Source: Paenisporosarcina sp. OV554
GTDB taxonomy: Bacteria; Bacillota; Bacilli; Bacillales_A; Planococcaceae
DNA length: 59,136 nt
Reading direction: 5' to 3'
NCBI RefSeq assembly: GCF_003058165.1
Contig: NZ_QBUC01000023.1
Coordinates: 1-59,136, forward strand
Below the pieces are notes generated by a model. That model was not told the origin of the DNA, made no database searches, and was given only the letters and a program-made list of their open reading frames with translations. Below, piece by piece: positions 46,456 through 55,582 of this stretch (positions are counted from its first letter, which is position 1; the number at the start of each line of letters is the position of its first letter). Made by a program: the position numbers and the translations under genes.

Positions 46456-47112
46456 GTGAAATTGTTTCAGGTCCGAAAAGGGCAAATTGTATATTATCAG
46501 AACGAATTACACAGGGTTTATTCGGTAAAACCTATGTATAGAAAATCTGTTCATTTAATGAAATTGAGGGATTTATCACAGCATTTAAGCAGTGCGGCGG
46601 AAATAGATAAGTACCAGCCAAAGGAACTGGATAGCTTTATTTTCAATAAAAACATCTATACCCTCAGCAAGGATCGAAAAGCTGAGGAAGGAGATTACAT
46701 ATTAATTACACACCCCAATCCTGATTACTTGGATCATTATTCTTTAAATGAAATTGAGGTAGTGGCAACCGTTGAATCCAAAGGTGTTATTACTAGCAAG
46801 TCTAACGGGGTTAGGCATAATGAGTATCTTTTGATGGTTCAGGGCCGCCATGAACAAAGTAACCCGATTGAATATCAAGACATACAAAATATTGATGACA
46901 GCAGCTTAAATGACCTGACAAACTTTAATGCTGATATGCTGCCATCAATAGGCGACGTGTATAGAAGCAATGATAAAGATGCATCAATCGAAGCGATGGT
47001 TGTCGCCATACAGGGTAATACTATATTTCTGGGTGGCAATTTAGAGTTGGCACTTGAAGAGTTAATGAACACTGAAAAATGGGAATTTCTATATAACCTT
47101 CTTGATCAATGA
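46456..47112 (+). CDS. Hypothetical protein upstream of the betaine carrier
   Basis: The product has about 218 residues. GTG 46456 lies 8 bases behind GGAGG and is the better start than ATG 46429. The N-terminus (FQVRKGQIVYYQNELHRVYS) looks like an SH3/KOW-like small barrel. The rest is acidic with no recognised domain. It lies 74 bases before the BCCT gene on the same strand, which suggests an osmotic-stress link. I do not know the family. Confidence 0.6.
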   Translation: MKLFQVRKGQIVYYQNELHRVYSVKPMYRKSVHLMKLRDLSQHLSSAAEIDKYQPKELDSFIFNKNIYTLSKDRKAEEGDYILITHPNPDYLDHYSLNEIEVVATVESKGVITSKSNGVRHNEYLLMVQGRHEQSNPIEYQDIQNIDDSSLNDLTNFNADMLPSIGDVYRSNDKDASIEAMVVAIQGNTIFLGGNLELALEELMNTEKWEFLYNLLDQ

Positions 47113-47186
47113 ATTCTTTATTTCGTCTTCACAATTGGACTTATCTGCCATATTAGTTTCACAATTTAATTCTGTTGGAGGTTTCC

Positions 47187-48746
47187 ATGAATGTTAATAA
47201 GCTAAAAGAAAATAGTGTTTTTATCATCTCACTATTATTAACCCTTATCTTTATTGCATGGGGGGTCTTTTTCACAGACCTTCTTACCAAAGTAACCGAT
47301 ACTATTTATAATGCATCCATTGATTACCTTGGATGGGTATATATCGGCTCTACCCTTTTCTTTGTGATTTTTTCCATCTATTTGCTGTTTTCTAAGTATG
47401 GCCATATTCGGTTAGGCAAGACGACTGACCGGCCTGATTTTAATACCGCATCCTGGCTAGCCATGTTGTTTGGGGCAGGAATGGGAATTGGGATTGTTTA
47501 CTGGAGTGTCGCTGAGCCGGTCACCCACTATACGAACCCTCCATATGGAGAAGGCTTTACTATTGACTCAGCCAATCTCGCCATGAAATATACATTTTTT
47601 CATTGGGGCTTGCATCCATGGGCAATTTACACGGTTATTGGACTAGCTCTTGCTCTCTGCCAATATAACAAAAAACTGCCTGCAGCCATCAGTTCTGTTT
47701 TCTATCCGATTCTGAAGGATAAAATATATGGACCCATCGGCAAAACGATTGATATTCTCTCTGTTTTTGCAACAGTCTTTGGGATTGCAACATCCCTTGG
47801 CCTTGGAGCCTTGCAAGTTACTGCAGGGATGCATACCATATTCGGTGCCCCAAATACGCTGTTTGTCCAGCTGATTGTCATTGCAGTGGCTACAGTGATT
47901 TTCCTTATTTCAATCAACACTGGCTTGGAGAAGGGAATTCAATACTTATCCAACGCGGCAATGATTATATCGTTCGCCATTTTGCTGTTGATCCTTATAG
48001 TCGGTCCAACCTTGACGATCATTAAAGTGTTTTTTAATACTTCTGGGCTCTATATTAATGATTTTGTCCAAATGAGTTTAAGGATGACACCATTTGGTGA
48101 AGGAGAATGGATTGCATCATGGACATTATTTTATTGGGCATGGTGGATTGCTTGGGCACCGTTCGTCGGCATGTTTATCGCCCGTATATCTAGGGGGAGA
48201 ACGGTAAAAGAGTTTGTCATCGGCGTATTGATTGTTCCGACACTTGGAACATGTATTTGGATGTCCATATTTGGCGGCTCCGCTCTTGATATGGTAGTCA
48301 ACTCAGAAAACCATGAACTGGCGACCTATATAGCGGACAATGTGTCATTGGCTATTTTTACATTCTTTGAACATCTTCCATTAAGTTCCGTATTAAGCAT
48401 CATGGGATTTGCTCTTGTGGCTATTTATTACGTAACTGTTGCGGATACTTCTACATTCGTATTAGGCATGTTGAGTGAAGGTGGAACGTTGAATCCTTCC
48501 AATAAAATCAAAATGACATGGGGCATCATTCAATCTGCGGTTGCAGCGGTCCTGCTAATATCCGGTGGATTAGAGGTATTGCAAACAGCTTCTATTGCAG
48601 CAGCTTTTCCATTTGCCCTTATTATGATCTTCATGTGCTACTCCTTGCTGAAAGGACTGCAAAGTGAATTGGAAATACAACCAGGTAATAAAAGCCAAAG
48701 AACAGTGGTAAGGAAAACGAGGCCATCTTCGTTTAAGAATATTTGA
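47187..48746 (+). CDS. opuD: BCCT-family glycine betaine transporter
   Basis: The product has about 519 residues and 12 membrane helices. The BCCT core motif is present near residues 312-330 (LFYWAWWIAWAPFVGMFI), with further family text in GAGMGIGIVYWSVAEPVTHY. It imports glycine betaine or a related compatible solute with Na+. ATG 47187 lies 5 bases behind GGAGG. A strong terminator follows. Confidence 0.9.
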   Translation: MNVNKLKENSVFIISLLLTLIFIAWGVFFTDLLTKVTDTIYNASIDYLGWVYIGSTLFFVIFSIYLLFSKYGHIRLGKTTDRPDFNTASWLAMLFGAGMGIGIVYWSVAEPVTHYTNPPYGEGFTIDSANLAMKYTFFHWGLHPWAIYTVIGLALALCQYNKKLPAAISSVFYPILKDKIYGPIGKTIDILSVFATVFGIATSLGLGALQVTAGMHTIFGAPNTLFVQLIVIAVATVIFLISINTGLEKGIQYLSNAAMIISFAILLLILIVGPTLTIIKVFFNTSGLYINDFVQMSLRMTPFGEGEWIASWTLFYWAWWIAWAPFVGMFIARISRGRTVKEFVIGVLIVPTLGTCIWMSIFGGSALDMVVNSENHELATYIADNVSLAIFTFFEHLPLSSVLSIMGFALVAIYYVTVADTSTFVLGMLSEGGTLNPSNKIKMTWGIIQSAVAAVLLISGGLEVLQTASIAAAFPFALIMIFMCYSLLKGLQSELEIQPGNKSQRTVVRKTRPSSFKNI

Positions 48747-48751
48747 ATCAA

Positions 48752-48785
48752 AAAACTGGAGCCTTTTGGGGCTCCAGTTTTTTTG
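48752..48785 (+). terminator. Terminator of the BCCT gene
   Basis: Ten-bp perfect arms (AACTGGAGCC/GGCTCCAGTT) with a 6-base loop and T7 tail. Confidence 0.9.
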
Positions 48786-48906
48786 TGTTCATAAAGTTAT
48801 TTTGCCCACCGTTCAAGCCTTGTAAATAAGCCAGTCAGGAATTTTGGAAATATTGTTTTTCCATTACTTCTCCCTTGCTCCCCTTTTTATTCACCTATCA
48901 CGGATT

Positions 48907-49302
48907 CTATTTTGCATTCACATCGGGTTGATGAATTCCGAATATATTGCCTTCGGTATCAATATAATATCCTTGCCATGCCATTCCAGGCAGGGCATAT
49001 TTGGGCATTGCGACCTTGCCGCCATTCTCAATAATTTTTTCTTCCGTTAAATCGTAATTTTCCACACCCATTGTACAAGCAAATCCATTTAAAGCTTGGC
49101 CAGTTTCCGCCGGAGCACTTTGACGTTGCATTAAAGCACCATTGATTCCAGGTTCCTTTTCATCACCAGTCACGGCTCCAAAGTAAGGCATTCCTGCATA
49201 TTCACTATAATCTTGAAATGACCATCCAAATACCTCTCCATAAAATTTCTTTGCCTGTTCCATGTCATTCACATGAATTTCGAAATGAACTAATCTCCCC
49301 AT
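48907..49302 (-). CDS. VOC-family protein
   Basis: The 131-residue product has VHFEIHVNDMEQAKKFYGEV at the start and YYIDTEGNIFGIHQPD near the end, the standard VOC strands with metal ligand positions. It resembles the proteins listed as bleomycin-resistance or lactoylglutathione-lyase-like; substrate unknown. ATG follows TAGGAGG. Confidence 0.8.
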   Translation of the reverse strand: MGRLVHFEIHVNDMEQAKKFYGEVFGWSFQDYSEYAGMPYFGAVTGDEKEPGINGALMQRQSAPAETGQALNGFACTMGVENYDLTEEKIIENGGKVAMPKYALPGMAWQGYYIDTEGNIFGIHQPDVNAK

Positions 49303-49453
49303 AATTACCTCCTATTTATTGATTACATACTTTGTCTTTCACCAAAGGCAAATGGACATTCTTCCACCTTGATAAAAGGAGTTTCTATAATGTAAGTATT
49401 CTCTATCTATAGTTCAGGTTCCTTTTTCAACCAAATAAAATTTTTCATTTCCA

Positions 49454-50554
49454 TTACTCTTTGCGAGCAGAATAACTCTTAGGTAGTTCAAGATTATGCT
49501 GCTCCATGACCACACGTAGGCGGTCTGGGTAGTTAGTGATGATTCCATCTACGCCATCATCGATAAGCTTGTCCATAGTAGGCTCGTCGTCGACTGTCCA
49601 CGGAATGACCTTCATGCCGTACTTGTGTGCATCCTGAACCATACTCTTTGTCACATACGGCACATAGCTCTCATCAGTGACTTTTCCATTCTGCGGGAAA
49701 CCATGAACTGGTGAAATGGCGTCAACGCCGAACGAGTGGGCCGCCGCAACGAGGTCTCCCCCAAAGTCGTCTATGTCAATACCACCCAACCAAGGAGATG
49801 CACCCGGCTGACCTGGTTGCAGGAATTGAGGACCGTTAGTCAGTGCGATTAGGGGCAAGCGAGGTTCAACCTCTTTCATTCGCATGAGCGCACCCCAATC
49901 GAAGCTTTGGATTGAAACTCGGTTAAGCATTCCGGCTTCACGAACCTCTTGGGCAACAATCTGCACGAATTCTTCACGTGGCGCTGTTTGCTCCGGTGCC
50001 CCGGCTTCCACCTTCGTCTCGATATTCATCCAGACATTATTAGCGTTGTAGAGCTTGACAAGATCGAAAACCTCGGATAGAAGTGGTATCTGTGCACCAG
50101 TGCTCAGGGCCTGACCTGGGTATTGCGGCAACATTTGTGAACCGCAGTCCAGCGTACGTACCTGAGCAAGAGTTAGATCCTTTATATACTTGCCAACGTA
50201 AGGGTACTCAGGGTCCCCAGCAAATGCCGGGCCTTTGTCTTTACACTTGGCACCCGATATCTTACGGTCGTGAGTAATAACTGCTTGATGGTCTTCGGTA
50301 ATCTGCACGTCAAGTTCGAGTGTACTCACCCCGAGCTCGAGGGCCTTGGAAAACGATGCAATTGTGGACTCAACGGTGAGCCCAAGTCCGCCGCGGTGCG
50401 CCTGAAGATCAAACTCTTTGGGACCAAGGCTCTTCGAGTTGTGTGACCAAGACGGGTTTATAGCGGCTGAGGCTGGTTGTACTGACACTTGGCTTGCCGC
50501 TGAACACACCATAAGGGTGGCCATTGTTGCTAATATAAAATTTTTCCTCTTCAT
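49454..50554 (-). CDS. glpQ: Secreted glycerophosphodiester phosphodiesterase
   Basis: The product has about 366 residues with an N-terminal signal peptide (cleavage after PASA). GDPD features: QAHRGGLGLTVESTIASFSK, TLELDVQITED, VITHDRKISG, and a C-terminal GVDGIITNYPDRL. It cleaves glycerophosphodiesters to glycerol-3-phosphate and an alcohol. The gene is visibly more GC-rich than its neighbours, and its insert (CKDKGPAFAGDPEYPYVGKY) recalls actinobacterial enzymes. ATG 50554 has AAGGAG 9 bases upstream. Confidence 0.85.
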   Translation of the reverse strand: MKRKNFILATMATLMVCSAASQVSVQPASAAINPSWSHNSKSLGPKEFDLQAHRGGLGLTVESTIASFSKALELGVSTLELDVQITEDHQAVITHDRKISGAKCKDKGPAFAGDPEYPYVGKYIKDLTLAQVRTLDCGSQMLPQYPGQALSTGAQIPLLSEVFDLVKLYNANNVWMNIETKVEAGAPEQTAPREEFVQIVAQEVREAGMLNRVSIQSFDWGALMRMKEVEPRLPLIALTNGPQFLQPGQPGASPWLGGIDIDDFGGDLVAAAHSFGVDAISPVHGFPQNGKVTDESYVPYVTKSMVQDAHKYGMKVIPWTVDDEPTMDKLIDDGVDGIITNYPDRLRVVMEQHNLELPKSYSARKE

Positions 50555-50837
50555 ATTGCTCATCTCCTTATAAAATCTATTACTCTTATAAGTTTAGATG
50601 ATTGATGTAAATCCTTGATTAATATGATAATAAGAGAAAGTAAATATAAATAAGTAAATGGTCTTGGTGCTTTCGGTTTATGCAATCACCTTAATATAAC
50701 AAATAGATATTTAGTCGGAAGTAATAATTCTTATATTCATAGAAAAGATAAAAAAACTTTCCTCAGTTAATGTTTTTTTGTAAATATTGTAGCCGCTGCC
50801 TATACAAAGTAGAGTCGGAATAGATACTCTCTGAAAG

Positions 50838-51092
50838 TATTTGTAGAATATAAAATTACGAGAGCTGGACAATTACAAACTGCCTTATAAGTTATCCAAA
50901 AGCTGCAATTTCACCATTTTCTTGACCAAAAGAAAGCACCCTATAGGTAGATTTTTTAAGAGTCTAGTCTATAGAGTACATTTTATTTGCAAAGAGACTT
51001 TTTTACATCGTAATCTTTTAAAAGCAGTTGTAAACCGCACTCCACATTGGTTGAGTAAAGATCACAGAACTATTTCAGTTGATTTAAAATAA
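50838..51092 (+). pseudogene. Possible C-terminal coding remnant in an 800-base gap
   Basis: A frame without a start codon stays open for about 83 codons and ends TPHWLSKDHRTISVDLK and a stop at 51092. This is long for such AT-rich DNA. No family recognised. It may be the end of a lost gene of a mobile element. The remaining part, 50580-50838, shows nothing convincing. Confidence 0.25.
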
Positions 51093-51142
51093 AGTTTGAT
51101 AATTTGTAAAAAAGATTGATAATTTATAACAAAGTTTGATAA
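51091..51142 (+). repeat. 20-bp direct repeats AAAGTTTGATAA
   Basis: AAAGTTTGAT, AAAGATTGAT and AAAGTTTGAT start at 51091, 51111 and 51131, exactly 20 bases apart, each followed by AA. Related units occur inverted at 51793-51930. A small hairpin terminator (AAAACCCT/AGGGTTTT, 51141-51166) follows directly. Confidence 0.8.
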
Positions 51143-51363
51143 AACCCTGTATTAATATAGGGTTTTCTTTTGACCTTTAAACTCCAGCAGTATTGTTCAA
51201 TTAAAGGGCCATTTTCTGGAATAAAGCGATTGCTAAAATCACGGAATTTTTAAATAATTTTTATTAAGTTAGAGGGCAGGATTTTAGAATATGGCCGAAA
51301 CATATTGTATATAAAAAAATTAACATTAGTTTCTTAATTCTTTTTATTAGGAGGAAGAGTCGG

Positions 51364-51726
51364 ATGGAAATAAAATGGATAGGTGTTAGCGTCCTCACCG
51401 GATTCTTTCTACTGGAGCTTGGTGCAATGGCTGCGTTCAGTTACTGGGGTTATCATATCAAGACAGGAGCAGCGGTCAAAATTATACTCGCGGTTGCCAC
51501 GCCACTAGTCATAGCCACTCTATGGGGTATGTTTCTCTCCCCGAAGGCGTCGCTCCCCATCTTCTCCTTCCCCATACGAACTACGCTTAAGCTGGTTGTG
51601 TTCATTGTTGCTTCCGCAGCTTTGTACGCAAGTGGGCAAAACGCGCTCGCGGTTACTTTTCTGACGGTGTCCCTTCTTATCGTGGCAGCAGTCTTTATCT
51701 TGAAGTTTCATAAAGTAAATATGTGA
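51364..51726 (+). CDS. YrdB-family (DUF2568) membrane protein
   Basis: The 120-residue product has four hydrophobic helices (residues 7-28, 38-58, 75-95 and 97-115). The family pattern is seen in FLLELGAMAAFSYWGYHIKT and LWGMFLSPKASLP. Function not known. AGGAGGAAG precedes the ATG. It sits between two inverted clusters of AAAG[T/A/C]TTGAT repeats and is more GC-rich than its surroundings, suggesting that it arrived with them. Confidence 0.8.
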   Translation: MEIKWIGVSVLTGFFLLELGAMAAFSYWGYHIKTGAAVKIILAVATPLVIATLWGMFLSPKASLPIFSFPIRTTLKLVVFIVASAALYASGQNALAVTFLTVSLLIVAAVFILKFHKVNM

Positions 51727-51792
51727 AGTTGATTAGTCTAAAACCGAACTTCAATAATCGGGCGTGATTGTTGAGCAACACAGGTAGAAAAT

Positions 51793-51930
51793 GATCAAGC
51801 TTTTTTATAAAAATCGTTCTCGTGAGATATTTAAAGAGCCTGTTTTGATCAATCTTTTTTTCAACAGCAGGCTCTTTTATATTGGGGAAATCAACTTAAT
51901 AAGACGTATTTTTGATCAAACTTTTTTATA
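51793..51930 (-). repeat. Inverted cluster of AAAG[T/A/C]TTGAT repeats
   Basis: On the minus strand TTATAAAAAAGCTTGATC (51793), GAAAAAAAGATTGATC (51848) and TTATAAAAAAGTTTGATC (51913) face the left cluster. The middle one is within the loop of a terminator hairpin (AAAGAGCCTG/CAGGCTCTTT, 51833-51877). A further inverted repeat TCAATAATC/GATTGTTGA is at 51751-51774. Confidence 0.7.
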
Positions 51931-52027
51931 AACCAACTATTTCAGCACTAACTTTGTAACATTCTCCTCATGTGTAGAGTGGAGAAACAAATTTTATCAT
52001 TAGATTTGCTAATATTTTCTTTCAAAA

Positions 52028-52077
52028 AAACCTCATTTATATGGTACGGTTCACCGTAATATATCTAAATGAGGTTT
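52028..52077. repeat. 50-bp near-perfect palindrome, AACCTCATTTA family
   Basis: The outer arms AAACCTCATTTA/TAAATGAGGTTT are perfect; the inner ATATGGTACGGT and ACCGTAATATAT pair with few mismatches. Degenerate or half copies lie at 15999-16024, 56712-56755 and 58727-58756. The rest of 51931-52457 has no gene, only one more palindromic terminator at 52336. Confidence 0.85.
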
Positions 52078-52335
52078 ATATAGTAGGCAAATATTTTCAC
52101 ATGCCAGTAGCTATCGACGTATTTCCTTGCTTCAGTAATCTTAAAATTAATTCGCTATTGTTTATTATTTATCCCAAAATATTGTCCTATTGTGTTAGAT
52201 AAGCCCTTTTCATTAAATAATTTCATTGAGGGGGGTTAATTATTCGCTGCACTAACTCTTGCTTTATTTGAGAGAATGGAACTTTTCCCCTTTTAATCGG
52301 AAGCCTACTATGGTTAAGGAAAATTCAATATTAAA

Positions 52336-52380
52336 AAGCCTAATTTCTCAATTTAATGCTGAGAAATTAGGCTTATTTTT
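52336..52380. terminator. Strong bidirectional hairpin
   Basis: Fifteen-bp perfect arms (AAGCCTAATTTCTCA and complement) and a TATTTTT tail. No intact gene is upstream on the plus strand. Confidence 0.75.
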
Positions 52381-52457
52381 CATTGCTCCATTACAGTACC
52401 ATATTATTGAATAACATTATGATACGCTTCTTCGTGGCACATCTATATGAATTTTTT

Positions 52458-52607
52458 TTATTTTCGAATCGCTGCTTTTTCTCTAAAATCAATGATTAGA
52501 TCCAACTTAATCATAAAGTAAACACCTAGAATTCCATTTAAGCCATATGTCTCTTTTGTAATTTCTACTTGTACTTTAAATGAATCTGCAAGGTTAGTGA
52601 ATTTCAT
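52458..52607 (-). pseudogene. C-terminal fragment of a retropepsin-like protease gene
   Basis: The minus frame gives 49 residues that include YGLNGILGVYFMIKLDLIID. This fits the end of bacterial aspartyl-protease-like proteins (GxxGILGxDFL...LVID). The catalytic DTG part is missing. Debris just downstream of the aminopeptidase gene. Confidence 0.45.
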
Positions 52608-52658
52608 TGATTTTATACTTTAAGGCGATAAATATTACTTGTATTCGGCAATACCTAT

Positions 52659-54437
52659 TTATATTTCCCTAGTTTCTTCCCTTAGCCATACTCTCTCTTC
52701 TTCATTTAAATAAGGAGCTAGCTTTGTGTATACCTCTTGATGATAATTATTTAACCATTGCTTTTCACTCTCTGTTAACATATCTTTATTGATACCGGCC
52801 AAATCAATTGGGCAATACGTGATTGTTTCAAACTTCATAAATTGACCAAACTCTGTTTTCTCGTCTTCAACTACTAACATCATATTTTCAATTCTAATTC
52901 CATATTTACCTTCGAGGTAAATTCCGGGTTCATTCGTAATAATCATGCCTTTTTCTAATATAACATTATTATTATCATTCCTTATGCTTTGTGGTCCTTC
53001 ATGAACATTCAAGAAAAAACCTACCCCATGTCCAGTCCCGCATTTATAGTCCAAACCATACTGCCAAATTGGTTGTCTTGCTAAAACATCTAAGTTAGAG
53101 CCTGTTGCTCCGTATAAATATTTTACTGAGCTTAATGCAATAAATCCTTTTAACACCAAAGTAAAATCTCTTTTTTGTTCATCGGTAAGTTTTCCTAAAG
53201 CAATCGTTCTTGTAATATCTGTTGTTCCATCATAATACTGTCCGCCTGAATCAATTAAAAAAAGACCTTCATTCTTAAGAGTATATTGGGTTTCTTTATT
53301 GGCTTTATAATGCATCATCGCAGCATGTTCTTTATAACCCGCTATCGTATCAAAGCTAGGTCCAACAAATCCTTCCTGACCCCTTCTGAAATCTTCTAAT
53401 CTTTCTTCTGCAGTAATCTCTGTAATTTCTTCTTTATCTACAGAGTTTTTTAGCCATTTTATAAATTTCACCATGGCTAAACCATCTTTTATTTCACACC
53501 ATTTTAAATTTTTTATCTCAACTTCATTTTTAATAGCTTTTAAATTAGTCGTGATGTTAGGAATTTCAATTTTCTTTGTATTACTGTTAATGGCATTATA
53601 TAAACTGATATTTGTTTTATTCGTATCTAAAATAACGGCATCTCCGTCTGAAAGATTTCTCAAGAATGTTTGTATTTCATGATTCGCTTTTAACTCGATT
53701 CCTTCAGCCTCCAGTTCTAATTTAACCAACGCGGGAACCTTGCAAGAATCAATAAATAAATAACATTTATGTTCTGCTACGATTACATTAGCTATTACAA
53801 TTGGATTGTTAGGCACATCGGCTCCTCTTATATTTAAAAGCCATGCAATGTCATCAAGGGAAGTTAAAATATAATAATTTGCTCCTTTATTTTTCATTTC
53901 TTCTCTTACTTCACTTAATTTTTCTACTCGTGATTTGCCTGCATATTTTACGTCATGAGTAAACATTGGTCCTTTAGGAATCTCCGGTCTATCTTCCCAC
54001 AGATCACCAATTAAATCTTGATTCATTTTTAATGCGATTCTCTTTGCTTTTAGATCTTTTTCCATCTTTTTAACCATATTAATTGAAAAAACATTTCCAT
54101 CAAAGCCCACAATGCCTCCTTCATTAAGAACATCTGTTAGCCATTCTGAATAAAATGGTACCCCTGGATCCATCATTCTAAATAATCTGATTCCTGAGCC
54201 CTCAAGCTGCTCTTCAGCTTGAATATAGTATCTACCATCTGTCCATAACCCAGCATCCTCTAATGTAATAACTACAGTACCTGCTGACCCTGTAAATCCC
54301 GATATCCATTGTCTACATTTCCAATGTTCTGCTACATATTCACTCTGATGTGCATCAAAACTGGGAATTATATAAGCATCCATTTGATTTTCTTTCATTA
54401 GCTGCCTTAACTTTTCGACCCTATCTCTGATATTCAT
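52659..54437 (-). CDS. Xaa-Pro aminopeptidase P (M24 family)
   Basis: The product has about 592 residues, the three-domain (long) aminopeptidase P form. The metal ligands are present: two Asp in LIDSGGQYYDGTTDITRTIA, His in CGTGHGVGFFLNVHEGP, Glu in IITNEPGIYL and Glu in GIRIENMM. It removes N-terminal residues before proline. ATG 54437 is chosen since GGAGG lies 8 bases upstream, inside the end of the transporter gene. It overlaps that gene by 17 bases, so translation is coupled. Confidence 0.9.
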   Translation of the reverse strand: MNIRDRVEKLRQLMKENQMDAYIIPSFDAHQSEYVAEHWKCRQWISGFTGSAGTVVITLEDAGLWTDGRYYIQAEEQLEGSGIRLFRMMDPGVPFYSEWLTDVLNEGGIVGFDGNVFSINMVKKMEKDLKAKRIALKMNQDLIGDLWEDRPEIPKGPMFTHDVKYAGKSRVEKLSEVREEMKNKGANYYILTSLDDIAWLLNIRGADVPNNPIVIANVIVAEHKCYLFIDSCKVPALVKLELEAEGIELKANHEIQTFLRNLSDGDAVILDTNKTNISLYNAINSNTKKIEIPNITTNLKAIKNEVEIKNLKWCEIKDGLAMVKFIKWLKNSVDKEEITEITAEERLEDFRRGQEGFVGPSFDTIAGYKEHAAMMHYKANKETQYTLKNEGLFLIDSGGQYYDGTTDITRTIALGKLTDEQKRDFTLVLKGFIALSSVKYLYGATGSNLDVLARQPIWQYGLDYKCGTGHGVGFFLNVHEGPQSIRNDNNNVILEKGMIITNEPGIYLEGKYGIRIENMMLVVEDEKTEFGQFMKFETITYCPIDLAGINKDMLTESEKQWLNNYHQEVYTKLAPYLNEEERVWLREETREI

Positions 54438-55542
54438 TACTAATACCTCCATTTTCCTTAAGACTAAATTCTTTACTTTCACGGTCATACAGCCATGCGG
54501 CTAGTACTATACTGATTATTCCGGCTGTAAGCTTTGATATTATAAATGCTCCTATCATATCTGGTGCTACTCCTGACACAAATCCAAGTTGACCACCAAA
54601 TACAAATGCTCCACTTACTCCAAAGGCAGTACATACCACTTTTCCTTTAGGATTCATTTCCTTATATGTTCCAAATATCAGCAGATTACTAGCTAAACTT
54701 CCTAGAATGCCTGCTACTGACACTGAATTAATTCCAAATTTCTCCCCTATTTTTTCAAAACTATTTTTAAAAATTCGATTAATAAGCGCTAGCATAGGAT
54801 ATGCTCCACCTAAAACAAATGCGATCTTGGCTACTATAACAGTAGATTCAGATAGTGGTGCTAATCCTGATACAAGCCTTACATCAAATATCACTTCTAT
54901 ACCTTGTAAAAGTAACCCAACAATACTCAAACTCACTATAAGCTTTCCAAATACATTAAAAACTTTTATAAAAACATGAGGAACTTTTAATAATCCTGCC
55001 CCTAAAATAATGGCAAAAACAAATATAGGGACCAGATTCAACACTAATATATTGATATTTATTTTTTGCCATAAGCCTGCTGCAAGACATCCTATTGGTA
55101 TAGTAATAATTCCAACCAACACACCCTTAGAAAAGTATTTTTCATCCTCTTTAGAAAGCATCCCTAACGCGACAGGTATTGTAAAACTAATTGTGGCTCC
55201 TAAAGTAGATGCAATGATAATTCCTGAGAATGCCCCCATTTCCTCTGTCAATGCTAGCTTATTAGCCATTTGATAGCCCCCCATATCTACAGCTAAAAAT
55301 GCTGCTGGAACTATAGAGGGATCTAGATGAAAAAATCTACAGATTGGAATAATCACAACAGATAAAAAATTTGTAAATATAGGGACTAATGAAATTATTC
55401 CTATCATGCCAAGCCCTAAAGCCCCCATGGTCTTTATGCCTTCCTCAAATTTCCCACCCAGTTTCAAATGATTTCCGGTAATATAATCAATAGCTCCGAT
55501 TACAAAAAAAGAACCAATTAGATATAATATTAATTTATCCAT
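54421..55542 (-). CDS. EutH-family transporter
   Basis: The product has about 373 residues and 10-11 hydrophobic segments. Family text: FLAVDMGGYQMANKLA near 85 and VSGAFVFGGQLGFVSGVAPD near 315. EutH imports ethanolamine in eut operons, but no eut gene is here. The partner is an aminopeptidase, so the substrate may be a peptide or amino compound (inference). The start (ATG 55542 or GTG 55554) has only a weak ribosome site. DNA is AT-rich and clostridia-like. Confidence 0.8.
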   Translation of the reverse strand: MDKLILYLIGSFFVIGAIDYITGNHLKLGGKFEEGIKTMGALGLGMIGIISLVPIFTNFLSVVIIPICRFFHLDPSIVPAAFLAVDMGGYQMANKLALTEEMGAFSGIIIASTLGATISFTIPVALGMLSKEDEKYFSKGVLVGIITIPIGCLAAGLWQKININILVLNLVPIFVFAIILGAGLLKVPHVFIKVFNVFGKLIVSLSIVGLLLQGIEVIFDVRLVSGLAPLSESTVIVAKIAFVLGGAYPMLALINRIFKNSFEKIGEKFGINSVSVAGILGSLASNLLIFGTYKEMNPKGKVVCTAFGVSGAFVFGGQLGFVSGVAPDMIGAFIISKLTAGIISIVLAAWLYDRESKEFSLKENGGISNEYQR

Positions 55543-55582
55543 TGTAATTACCACTTTCTATTAACTTTATATAATGTCTTTA

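Noticed and set aside
51091-51142. Plasmid-type iterons as explanation of the 20-bp repeats
   Set aside because: No replication gene is near, and the related units on the far side are inverted, which fits element ends better.
54421-55542. Ethanolamine utilisation operon
   Set aside because: Only the EutH-like transporter is present; no lyase, cofactor or shell genes accompany it.
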